From positions 1-5,433 of the forward strand of contig QKIM01000349.1 in NCBI GenBank assembly GCA_003249585.1: a stretch of 5,433 nucleotides of DNA, written 5' to 3'. Each line of letters opens with the position of its first letter. The first letter of the stretch is position 1. The DNA comes from Deltaproteobacteria bacterium (GTDB lineage Bacteria > Myxococcota_A > Polyangia > HGW-17). Of the stretch, positions 1 through 5,433 are shown piece after piece. The translations under genes were made by a program, and so were the position numbers. Below the pieces are notes generated by a model that saw only the letters and a list, made by a program, of their open reading frames with translations, did not search any database and had not been told where the DNA came from.

Positions 1-151
1 GATTGAAGCGGGAACCCCATAGCGACTGCGGTGCAATCAGCCGTGCATATGGTTCCCTGCCTCCGCAGGGAAGACGGAGTGGTAAACACTAGGCTTGGAC
101 TATGCGCCAGAGCCTGCGCGACTATTTTCTTGCGATTGCCCTGGGGGGCGG
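1..151. other. Non-coding stretch at the window edge with repeated stem potential
   Basis: No convincing gene is seen on either strand. Possible pairings on the plus-strand sequence are GGGAACC (10-16) with GGTTCCC (51-57), the 53-60/65-72 stem, CTCCG (61-65) with CGGAG (75-79), and AGTG (78-81) with CACT (87-90). It is most simply the 3' flank of the HD-GYP operon. A small structured RNA is possible but unproven. Confidence 0.35.
53..72. repeat. Perfect 8-bp inverted repeat (stem-loop) downstream of the HD-GYP operon
   Basis: TTCCCTGC (53-60) and GCAGGGAA (65-72) are perfect inverted repeats around a four-base loop. It lies about 80 bases beyond the HD-GYP stop and could mark the end of the operon transcript, but neither strand shows a T run after it, so an intrinsic terminator cannot be claimed. 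Two other stems compete with it: 10-16 with 51-57, and 61-65 with 75-79. Confidence 0.45.
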
Positions 152-1453
152 TCAGGTGGCCGTCCGGGCTCTGAAGGTCTCGTAGGTGCGAGAGGCCTCG
201 GCCTGGGCGGTACGCCGGTCGATGTCGACGCTGTCCATGTGCTCCACCAGGGTGGCCACGACGTCCCCATCGAGTTTTTTGTGTGACACCAGGTCATCGA
301 GGATGCCAGAGACCCTCTCCAGTGGGAGACCAGAACGGTAGGGCCTCTCTTCGGCGCAGGCGGTGAAGATGTCCGCCACGGCCATTACGCGTGAACCCAG
401 GTCCAGATCGGTGGCTGTGTAGCCGTTGGGATAGCCGCTGCCGTCCAGACGCTCATGGTGGTTCGCTGCCCAGGCGGTCACCTTTTCAAAGCCCCCAACC
501 GCAGAGAGACAGGTCCTCGTGTGGGTCGGATGGGACCGCATAACCGAGATCTCGGCCTGGGTCAGGGCGCCCGGCTTCTCGATGATATGTTCGGGTATGG
601 CGAGCTTTCCCAGATCGTGAAGAAACCCTGCTGTCCGCATGAGGCTCCGGTCTCCGGCAGGGAAGTCCATGAGGGTCGAGAGTCGTTCCGCCACCGAGGC
701 GACGCCGGCTGAGTGCGTTGCCGTGAAGGGACTCTGAAAGTCGACGATGTGAGAGAAGAATTGTCCCATGGCCACCACATTGGCGCCCTCAAAGGCGAGA
801 GGGAGCGGCCGCACCTCACTTTGCAGATCCTCCAGGAGGCTTGGGGAACGGAGCATGCGCCAAAAACGGCGGTCCTCGGCGGACAGATGGAAGGCGTCGA
901 GGACCGTGGGGTGGAAGCGTCCCGGCGCGGATTCGTCTATGGCCCGTCGGATATCCCTTGCGTTTTCAGCGAGCGAGAGGGTGTTGTCCAGCAAAATGGC
1001 GATGCGATCCGCCAGCGCCAGGATATGGGCTGCTCCTGGAACAGACGGAACTCCGTCGCTGGCCCCGTCGAAGGGGCGGTGGTGGTCGCGGACGATGGCG
1101 GCAGGTTCCACGAAGAGCGGAAAGAGCGCGAGCAGCTCACCGCCCGCCAGGGCATGGGAGTCCGAGTCGGCGAGGTCGAAGGAGAGCGCCGCCAGCCGCT
1201 CCTGCTCGGACAGCGCGCCCACGTCGTGGAGGGCTGCCGCGACGAGGAGGGCCGTATGAGAGGTCGCGTCCAGAGAGAGGTTTTCGGCCAGGGAGTGGCT
1301 GATGGCGGTCACCTTGAGATGGTGGTCCACGAGTTTCGGGTGGAACAGATCGAGGGTCCTCGACACCGCCATCAGGAATTCCATGGGGTGGATCTGAAGG
1401 ACATCATTGCCATCCAGGGGGAGTGCTGGGACGGGTAAGGGCACGTTGCACAT
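152..1453 (-). CDS. Tandem-HD protein with C-terminal HD-GYP cyclic-di-GMP phosphodiesterase domain
   Basis: Predicted cytosolic phosphodiesterase of 433 residues that hydrolyses cyclic-di-GMP through pGpG to GMP. The C-terminal domain (about 240-410) carries the full HD-GYP signature: H247, HDLGK with H279/D280/K283, H308, then HHERLDGSGYP at 332-342 and D361 in VADIF. These match the metal ligands and the substrate-binding GYP loop of active family members. An N-terminal HD-like domain (about 33-160) keeps an HD pair at 76-77 and HH at 124-125 but lacks a GYP loop; it may be regulatory or a second hydrolase. No signal peptide or membrane segment is visible. ATG at 1453 is the first in-frame start after the upstream gene's stop. 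Its AGAGGA (1466-1471) sits 12 bases away, slightly far. An internal ATG at residue 24 has no better site. It is last in a three-gene operon, 25 bases after the ODP gene. Family is certain; activity on cyclic-di-GMP is inferred from the motifs. Confidence 0.93.
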   Translation of the reverse strand: MCNVPLPVPALPLDGNDVLQIHPMEFLMAVSRTLDLFHPKLVDHHLKVTAISHSLAENLSLDATSHTALLVAAALHDVGALSEQERLAALSFDLADSDSHALAGGELLALFPLFVEPAAIVRDHHRPFDGASDGVPSVPGAAHILALADRIAILLDNTLSLAENARDIRRAIDESAPGRFHPTVLDAFHLSAEDRRFWRMLRSPSLLEDLQSEVRPLPLAFEGANVVAMGQFFSHIVDFQSPFTATHSAGVASVAERLSTLMDFPAGDRSLMRTAGFLHDLGKLAIPEHIIEKPGALTQAEISVMRSHPTHTRTCLSAVGGFEKVTAWAANHHERLDGSGYPNGYTATDLDLGSRVMAVADIFTACAEERPYRSGLPLERVSGILDDLVSHKKLDGDVVATLVEHMDSVDIDRRTAQAEASRTYETFRARTAT

Positions 1454-1478
1454 GGGTTTGCTGAGTCCTCTCGCTTGG

Positions 1479-2225
1479 TCAGGGGATGCGGTAGACGTCG
1501 GACATGGCCTCGAATCCGCAATGGAGCCCCGAAAGATAGTCGAAGAGCCCCCCGATCACTTCGGAACCACGGTAGATGGCTCCGTGCTGTGGTGCGAACA
1601 CCTTGATATCCAGATCCCGGATACTGTCCAGCAGCAGTTGAACGGGCCTGGCCGAGGGCAGGTACCTCTTGTGGAACCCTTCAATGTATTGGACATGATC
1701 CTCGAAGCGCTCGACGTAGGTGTAGGGATTCCCCATGGAGGCGCCCAGATCTCCCGAATAGTAGATACCGGTCTCGGGATCAAAAAGGTGGAAGTTTCCA
1801 GAAGAGTGGAGGAAATGGGCGGGAATGATCAGCAGCTCCTTGCCGCCGAGGGTGATCCTCCCTCCCGAATCGGGCAACCCCTTGATCCGCTTCTCGACGT
1901 AGGAGTCGATCCCAAAGTGGGTGATGAAGCGGATCCAGATCTCGGAGATGTGGGCCGTGGCGTCGGACACCATGAGCCATCCATTGGCGGCGGCGACGAT
2001 ATCCGGATCCTGGTGGGAAAAGAAGAGATGCTTCACGTGGGAGATGGGAACCACGGGAGACAACTGCGCGAAGAGCTGGGTGTAGACCTTGTGCCCGCCG
2101 GGATCCAGGACGCAGGCCTCGTCACCCTTGATGATGACGTGCTGGTTGGACTGGACCATGAGTCCCGACCCGAGATCGTTGAACATGATATTTTTTGCGG
2201 TGGGGGAATCGAAGAGCAGCTCCAT
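1479..2225 (-). CDS. Stand-alone ODP/FprA-type diiron metallo-beta-lactamase-fold protein
   Basis: Single-domain protein of 248 residues with the metallo-beta-lactamase fold of the oxygen-binding diiron protein (ODP) and flavodiiron family. The expected six ligands are visible: H71, D73 and D75 in SHQDPD, H140 in HFLHSSGNF, D159 in SGDLGAS and H214 in PQHG. The second ligand is Asp where flavodiiron proteins usually have Glu. Flavodiiron NO/O2 reductases continue into an FMN-binding flavodoxin domain, but this one stops right after the diiron domain. It may therefore be a sensor or need a separate redox partner. No export signal is seen. An in-frame GTG lies at 2234, but ATG at 2225 is preferred: AGGAG (2234-2238) sits 8 bases before it and would overlap the GTG choice. 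It lies between a Roadblock gene (11 bases upstream) and an HD-GYP gene. The fold is secure. O2 or NO as ligand is inferred, and another hydrolase role is not excluded. Confidence 0.9.
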   Translation of the reverse strand: MELLFDSPTAKNIMFNDLGSGLMVQSNQHVIIKGDEACVLDPGGHKVYTQLFAQLSPVVPISHVKHLFFSHQDPDIVAAANGWLMVSDATAHISEIWIRFITHFGIDSYVEKRIKGLPDSGGRITLGGKELLIIPAHFLHSSGNFHLFDPETGIYYSGDLGASMGNPYTYVERFEDHVQYIEGFHKRYLPSARPVQLLLDSIRDLDIKVFAPQHGAIYRGSEVIGGLFDYLSGLHCGFEAMSDVYRIP

Positions 2226-2233
2226 GGCAGTCA

Positions 2234-2238
2234 CTCCT
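2234..2238 (-). promoter_or_regulatory. Ribosome binding site of the ODP gene, overlapping the Roadblock stop codon
   Basis: AGGAG on the minus strand, eight bases before ATG at 2225. Its first two bases are the last two of the Roadblock TAG stop (2237-2239). Ribosomes finishing the first gene therefore sit on the second gene's initiation site, an arrangement that suggests translational coupling. Confidence 0.75.
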
Positions 2239-2605
2239 AGCTGAGGATGTCGCGGACGGCATCGGCGCCGCGGGTGATGTCGAGGAAGATGAGTCCGAGC
2301 TTTGCATTTTTCCTGGCCAGGGCGAGCAGGACGGCATGTGGGCCTGCGTTCTTGATGATCAGGAACCCGTCATCCCCCTTTACGAAGAGCAGATCGAGCT
2401 GTCCGCGCTTGAGCTCCTGTGCCGTCCTTCCGCCCATGGACAGCATGGCGGCGGACATGGCGGCCACCGCCGTCTCCTCCACGTGTTGGGGCAGCGAACT
2501 GGCGATGATGAGGCCGTCTTCCGAGACCACGGCGCAGGCCTCAACGTCTTCGGAGTTGTACTGCAGATTACTGAGCGTTTCGTTGAGTCGTTCGGTTCTG
2601 GACAT
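2237..2605 (-). CDS. Roadblock/LC7 domain protein
   Basis: Small cytosolic protein of 122 residues covering essentially one Roadblock/LC7 domain. It has an N-terminal helix (about 2-14), then strand ACAVVSEDGLIIASSLP (about 23-39), a helix with EETAVAAMSAAMLSMGGRTAQEL (about 43-65), strands LDLLFVKGDDGFLIIKNAG (about 70-88) and VLLALARKNAKLGLIFLDI. This matches MglB-like Roadblock proteins, which dimerise and often regulate Ras-like GTPases of the MglA type or act as scaffolds. No GTPase gene is in the window. The frame stays open upstream to 2725, but ATG at 2605 is the real start: GAGGT (2612-2616) is 6 bases before it, the domain begins there, and a sigma70-type promoter (2652-2680) lies inside the longer alternative. 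It is first in the operon, and its stop overlaps the ODP ribosome binding site. Family is confident; partner and exact role are unknown. Confidence 0.9.
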   Translation of the reverse strand: MSRTERLNETLSNLQYNSEDVEACAVVSEDGLIIASSLPQHVEETAVAAMSAAMLSMGGRTAQELKRGQLDLLFVKGDDGFLIIKNAGPHAVLLALARKNAKLGLIFLDITRGADAVRDILS

Positions 2606-2611
2606 GTCGAT

Positions 2612-2616
2612 ACCTC
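2612..2616 (-). promoter_or_regulatory. Ribosome binding site deciding the Roadblock start
   Basis: GAGGT on the minus strand, six bases before ATG at 2605. It selects this start over the upstream in-frame extension, which would place the promoter inside the coding region. Confidence 0.7.
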
Positions 2617-2651
2617 GGCGATTCGCGTGTGCAATCGGGAAATCAAATTCC

Positions 2652-2680
2652 ATTTTGACGCCGTGGATGCGAGCTGTCAA
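2652..2680 (-). promoter_or_regulatory. Sigma70-type promoter of the Roadblock-ODP-HD-GYP operon
   Basis: Read on the minus strand, a perfect TTGACA -35 box (2675-2680) is followed by a 17-base spacer and CAAAAT (2652-2657), which matches four of six -10 positions. Transcription would start near 2645 and leave a leader of about 40 bases before the ATG at 2605. The box sequences and ideal spacing are direct observation; activity is inferred. No other -35 of this quality was seen in the divergent gap. Confidence 0.68.
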
Positions 2681-2735
2681 TAGCATTCTTTGCCGGGTTT
2701 TCGCTCCTGTTTTCATCGGATTCACGCTTTTCTCA

Positions 2736-2764
2736 TTGACTCTCTTCCCACGGGACGGTTAACT
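2736..2764 (+). promoter_or_regulatory. Possible weak promoter for the hybrid kinase
   Basis: On the plus strand, TTGACT (2736-2741, five of six consensus) is 17 bases from TTAACT (2759-2764, only three of six). A TATATA stretch at 2776-2781 is another candidate -10, but no decent -35 pairs with it. The location upstream of the kinase is right and the -10 match is poor, so this is tentative. Confidence 0.3.
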
Positions 2765-2860
2765 GGACAGGCGACTATATAGACAGACGGAACCTTGGTG
2801 TTTGGGCCAAAGAGTGGTTGTTTTTTGGCACTCCGGGCCACCGCCTCAGGCAGACCGCCC

Positions 2861-5251
2861 ATGGACCAAAGAGACAAGAACCCACTAGAAACCACCGCAG
2901 GAGCGCCTTTGGGCGTGGAAGGGTATCGGGCCCTGCTGGACGCCATGCACGGAGGGGTCATCCTCCAGGCTGCCTCGGGGGAGATCCTGCTCTGGAACGG
3001 ATATGCTGAGAGGATCTTCGGGATCAACGCCGAAGAAATCATAGGAAAGAAGGCGCAGGAACACACCTGGCCGACGATCCGGGAGGACGGCTCCCCGTAT
3101 CTGGCCGCGGAACACCCGTGGAAGATCTCTCTGGACACGGGGCAGCCCCTCAACGAAGTGATCATGGGAGTCCGGCGGGGTGGTGACGTGTCCTGGATCT
3201 CCGTCAATTCCAATCCGCTGGCGCGGTCGGGAGAGGCGGCACCGTGGGCTGTCGCCATCACCTTCATCGATGTGACGAACATGCGGCGCGAGAAGACCCT
3301 GCTCGGGCAGGAGCGCGATTTCATCGATCGAATCATGGATACCAGTCCCGTGGGAATCATCCGCACGGATGAGGACGGCCGGCTCATCTACCACAACCGC
3401 CGGGCAGGGGAGATCCTGAACTGGGATTTCCCCAACTACGCGCTGGGAGTACGGCCGCTGGAACACCGCGTCATTTCAGATTTTCAGGGAGCCCCCTATC
3501 CCATGGACATGCTGCCCTTTGCCGTCCTCAAGAGGACCGGGAAACCGGTATACGGGTCACGTTTTGCTCTCACGGGTGATGACCAGAGTCGCATCCTGCT
3601 CTCGGTGAACGCCACGCCCCTCTTCTCTGTTGATGGACGGTTTGACGGGATGGTGGCGATGATCGACGACGTTACGGAGAAGATCGTCTCCGAACAGAAC
3701 TACCAGATGCTCTTTCGGGAGATGCTGGACGGCTTCGCCCTCCACGAGATGCTGTATGATGAGCACGGTGTCCCCGTGGACTACCGGTTCCTCGCTGTAA
3801 ATCCCTCCTTTGAACGGCTCACGGGGCTGCGTGGAGAGGAGATCCTCGGGCGAACGATCCTCGAGGTGCTTCCAGGGACCGAGCAACTGTGGATTGAGCG
3901 ATACGGAGAGGTGGCGCTCACGGGGAAACCTATTCAGTTCGAGAGCTTTGCCGCGCAGCTCGGGCGCCATTTCCAGGTAACGGCCTTTTGCCCCAAGACC
4001 AACCAGTTCGCATGCATCTTTACGGATGTCAGTGAGCGAAAGATCATCGAAGAACGGCTCAGGCAGGCGGAGAAGATGGAGAGCATTGGCTCTCTGGCAG
4101 GGGGGATAGCCCACGATTTCAACAATCTTCTGTCTCCGATTATCGGTATTACCGAGATGTTGGTAGAGGATCTGCCCGAAGACAGTCCGCTGTACGAGCC
4201 CCTCGAGGATGTCCATGCCGCCGGGCTGCGCGGGAGTGAACTCGTCAAGCAGATCCTCACCTTCAGCCGAATGTCCGAGCATCACCGGGAACCCGTGCAG
4301 CCCGCCGAGATCCTCGCGGACGTGTTGCGACTGTGCCGCTCAACCATTCCGAGGAATATTGAGCTGCACGAGGAACTCGCCACCGATCTCGGCACTGTGG
4401 TGGCGGACCGGACGGAGCTGCACCAGATCGCCATGAACCTCATCACCAATGCCTACCACGCGACGGAAGCGACCGGGGGGATCATCTCCGTCACGTTGAG
4501 CGGCCTGCGGCTGCCGACCGAATCCGAATCCGTGCATGGCACGCTCCCCGACGGATGGTACGCCTGTCTGCGCGTAGGGGATACCGGGAAGGGGATTGCC
4601 TCCGAGCACCTGGACAAGATCTTCGATCCGTATTTCACCACCAAGGAGCAGGGCAAGGGGACGGGACTCGGACTGGCCGTTGTGTACGGCATCGTCAAGG
4701 CGCTTGGCGGTGATATCCGGGTGTCGAGCCAGCCGGGAACGGGGACTGAGTTTACCGTCCTCCTGCCCATGATCCGGGCTTCGGCCGAGGGCACTTCGCG
4801 CAGTGGCCGGCAGCCACTCGAGAGGGGGCGGGAGCGTGTGCTCGTGGTCGATGACGAGCTCCCCATCGTGACCCTGGAAGCCAGGATACTCTCACGCCTG
4901 GGCTACCAGGTCGTATCTCGCACCTCGGGGATTGAAGCCATGAAACTCGTTCGAGAGGATCCTGACCGGTTCGATCTTATCCTCACCGACATGGCCATGC
5001 CCTCCATGACCGGAGCGGAGTTGATCCGGGAGGTACGTCGGGTGCGGGAGAATATGCCCATCATCATCTGTACCGGATACAGCGCGAGCATCACACGGGA
5101 GTCCGCAGCGCAGATGGGAGTGCACTACCTCATGAAGCCCATTGATATGGGCAGCCTTGCGACCATGGTCAGGCGGGCTCTCGAGGGGACTGCCCCCCGA
5201 CAGCCTGCCGAACAGGCACTCGGAAAAGAGTTTCACGGAGATACGGAATAG
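2861..5251 (+). CDS. Cytosolic hybrid histidine kinase, PAS-PAS-PAS-HisKA-HATPase-REC
   Basis: Sensor kinase of 796 residues that autophosphorylates on His and passes phosphate to its own receiver domain. In order: PAS1 (about 21-140), PAS2 (about 152-275), PAS3 (about 281-392), then dimerisation/phosphoacceptor helix with H418 in AGGIAHDFNN. The ATPase domain shows N526 and N530 in HQIAMNLITNAYHA, the G1 box DTGKGI (574-579), the F box FDPYFTT and the G2 box GKGTGLGLA (598-606). The receiver (about 658-775) has D664/D665, phosphoacceptor D710 in LILTDMAMP, T738 and K759, so all key residues are present. There are no membrane segments or signal peptide, so it should sense an intracellular cue such as redox state or a small ligand; the cofactor cannot be told. 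There is no DNA-binding output and no Hpt domain. ATG at 2861 was chosen as the only ATG before PAS1, although its upstream site is weak (CAGG, 10 bases). In-frame TTG 2795 or GTG 2798 would add 22 or 21 residues. It is divergent from the Roadblock operon. Confidence 0.93.
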   Translation: MDQRDKNPLETTAGAPLGVEGYRALLDAMHGGVILQAASGEILLWNGYAERIFGINAEEIIGKKAQEHTWPTIREDGSPYLAAEHPWKISLDTGQPLNEVIMGVRRGGDVSWISVNSNPLARSGEAAPWAVAITFIDVTNMRREKTLLGQERDFIDRIMDTSPVGIIRTDEDGRLIYHNRRAGEILNWDFPNYALGVRPLEHRVISDFQGAPYPMDMLPFAVLKRTGKPVYGSRFALTGDDQSRILLSVNATPLFSVDGRFDGMVAMIDDVTEKIVSEQNYQMLFREMLDGFALHEMLYDEHGVPVDYRFLAVNPSFERLTGLRGEEILGRTILEVLPGTEQLWIERYGEVALTGKPIQFESFAAQLGRHFQVTAFCPKTNQFACIFTDVSERKIIEERLRQAEKMESIGSLAGGIAHDFNNLLSPIIGITEMLVEDLPEDSPLYEPLEDVHAAGLRGSELVKQILTFSRMSEHHREPVQPAEILADVLRLCRSTIPRNIELHEELATDLGTVVADRTELHQIAMNLITNAYHATEATGGIISVTLSGLRLPTESESVHGTLPDGWYACLRVGDTGKGIASEHLDKIFDPYFTTKEQGKGTGLGLAVVYGIVKALGGDIRVSSQPGTGTEFTVLLPMIRASAEGTSRSGRQPLERGRERVLVVDDELPIVTLEARILSRLGYQVVSRTSGIEAMKLVREDPDRFDLILTDMAMPSMTGAELIREVRRVRENMPIIICTGYSASITRESAAQMGVHYLMKPIDMGSLATMVRRALEGTAPRQPAEQALGKEFHGDTE

Positions 5252-5288
5252 AGTAGATTCATCGAAATTGCGGGCTCTGAACCCGTGA

Positions 5289-5306
5289 ATGCCCCGGGCG
5301 GGGCAT
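5289..5306 (+). other. Perfect stem-loop between the kinase and the next PAS gene
   Basis: ATGCCCC (5289-5295) and GGGGCAT (5300-5306) form a perfect 7-bp GC-rich stem with a four-base loop, starting 38 bases after the kinase stop. No T run follows, so it is not a classical intrinsic terminator. It ends just before GGAG (5307-5310), the likely ribosome binding site of the next gene, and could modulate readthrough or initiation. The structure is seen; the function is inferred. Confidence 0.5.
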
Positions 5307-5316
5307 GGAGTGTGGC

Positions 5317-5433
5317 ATGTCCGAGTCGGAACCATCGGGGACCGCCCTGTTCGAGCGGGATCGCATAGCGCAGATTCTTGTGGAGAGCTGCCCTGAGACC
5401 ATGCTCGTGTGTACTCCCGAGGGCCTCGTCTCT
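5317..5433 (+). CDS. N-terminal fragment of a probable PAS-domain signalling protein (runs off the window)
   Basis: Open frame continuing past the window end, with 39 residues visible. After a short polar lead (MSESEPSGTALFERDR), the residues from about 17 on (IAQILVESCPETMLVCTPEGLVS) resemble the start of a PAS domain: a helix, a first strand and the D/E-G turn. The type of output domain (kinase, GGDEF or other) is beyond the edge. ATG at 5317 is preferred because GGAG (5307-5310) is 6 bases before it. An in-frame ATG at 5305 lies partly inside the stem-loop and lacks a good site. The frame has a stop at 5278. It follows the hybrid kinase in the same direction after 65 bases and may be cotranscribed. 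That it is a gene is likely; the PAS assignment is moderate because so little is visible. Confidence 0.65.
   Translation, partial: MSESEPSGTALFERDRIAQILVESCPETMLVCTPEGLVS

Noticed and set aside
53..90. Resemblance of the CCTCC-GCAGGGAAG and GTGGTAAACAC pieces to parts of known cofactor riboswitches
   Set aside because: The order of elements is not clearly right. On the plus strand no gene follows for it to control, and on the minus strand it lies behind an operon. I cannot support a family without a covariance search.
99..125. GACTAT repeated twice around GCGC stretches just past the HD-GYP stop
   Set aside because: It is short and imperfect with only a four-pair stem. It does not make a terminator or a recognisable repeat element.
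713..1438. 241-codon open frame on the plus strand
   Set aside because: It is antisense to the HD-GYP gene, whose catalytic motifs are intact. The translation is Arg/Gly/Glu-rich with no recognisable domain, so it is a GC-rich shadow frame.
1407..2240. 277-codon open frame on the plus strand
   Set aside because: It is antisense to the ODP gene, which carries all metal ligands. It has no domain of its own and crosses the gap between two real genes.
2619..2637. CGATT/AATCG inverted repeat in the Roadblock mRNA leader
   Set aside because: It has only five pairs with a nine-base loop, which is expected by chance.
2195..2762. Two overlapping plus-strand frames of 162 and 171 codons
   Set aside because: They are antisense to the Roadblock gene and its promoter. 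Their translations resemble no family.
2824..2845. TTGGCACTCC stretch suggestive of a sigma54 -24 box
   Set aside because: The matching GC element about five bases downstream is missing, so the -24/-12 pattern is not satisfied.
2722..3387. 221-codon minus-strand frame opposite the kinase N terminus
   Set aside because: It is Ser/Arg/Pro-rich shadow sequence opposite two good PAS domains.
3557..4285. 242-codon minus-strand frame inside the kinase gene
   Set aside because: The plus strand encodes PAS3 and the HisKA motif without interruption, so this is a mirror frame.

Overview
The window looks like chromosome from a GC-rich, free-living anaerobe or microaerophile. A member of Desulfobacterota (the former sulfate- and metal-reducing deltaproteobacteria) is my best guess. 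This rests on style only: a soluble multi-PAS hybrid kinase, a stand-alone diiron ODP protein, an HD-GYP protein and high GC at third codon positions. No marker gene is present, so the taxonomy is inference. All the genes are signal-transduction genes.

Left part, minus strand (about 2680 down to 152): a compact three-gene operon read right to left. A strong sigma70-type promoter (TTGACA, 17 bp, CAAAAT; 2652-2680) precedes a 122-residue Roadblock/LC7 protein. Eleven bases later comes a 248-residue metallo-beta-lactamase-fold diiron protein of the ODP/FprA type, without a flavodoxin domain. After 25 more bases comes a 433-residue protein with two HD domains, the second a canonical HD-GYP cyclic-di-GMP phosphodiesterase. 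The ODP ribosome binding site overlaps the Roadblock stop codon, which suggests translational coupling. Bases 1-151, downstream of the operon, hold no convincing gene but contain several inverted repeats.

Right part, plus strand (2861-5251): a divergent cytosolic hybrid histidine kinase of 796 residues (PAS-PAS-PAS-HisKA-HATPase-REC) with all catalytic residues intact. A 65-bp gap containing a perfect 7-bp stem-loop separates it from the start of a further, truncated gene (5317 onward). Its first 39 residues look like the beginning of another PAS domain.

Working model (inference): the ODP protein senses or handles O2 or NO at a diiron site, the Roadblock protein is a small dimeric scaffold or regulator, and the HD-GYP protein converts the signal into lower cyclic-di-GMP. 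The divergent kinase and the next PAS gene may form a neighbouring phosphorelay that controls or responds to the same condition. The most notable point is the Roadblock-ODP-HD-GYP operon, which would be a multi-protein counterpart of the known hemerythrin-HD-GYP fusion.
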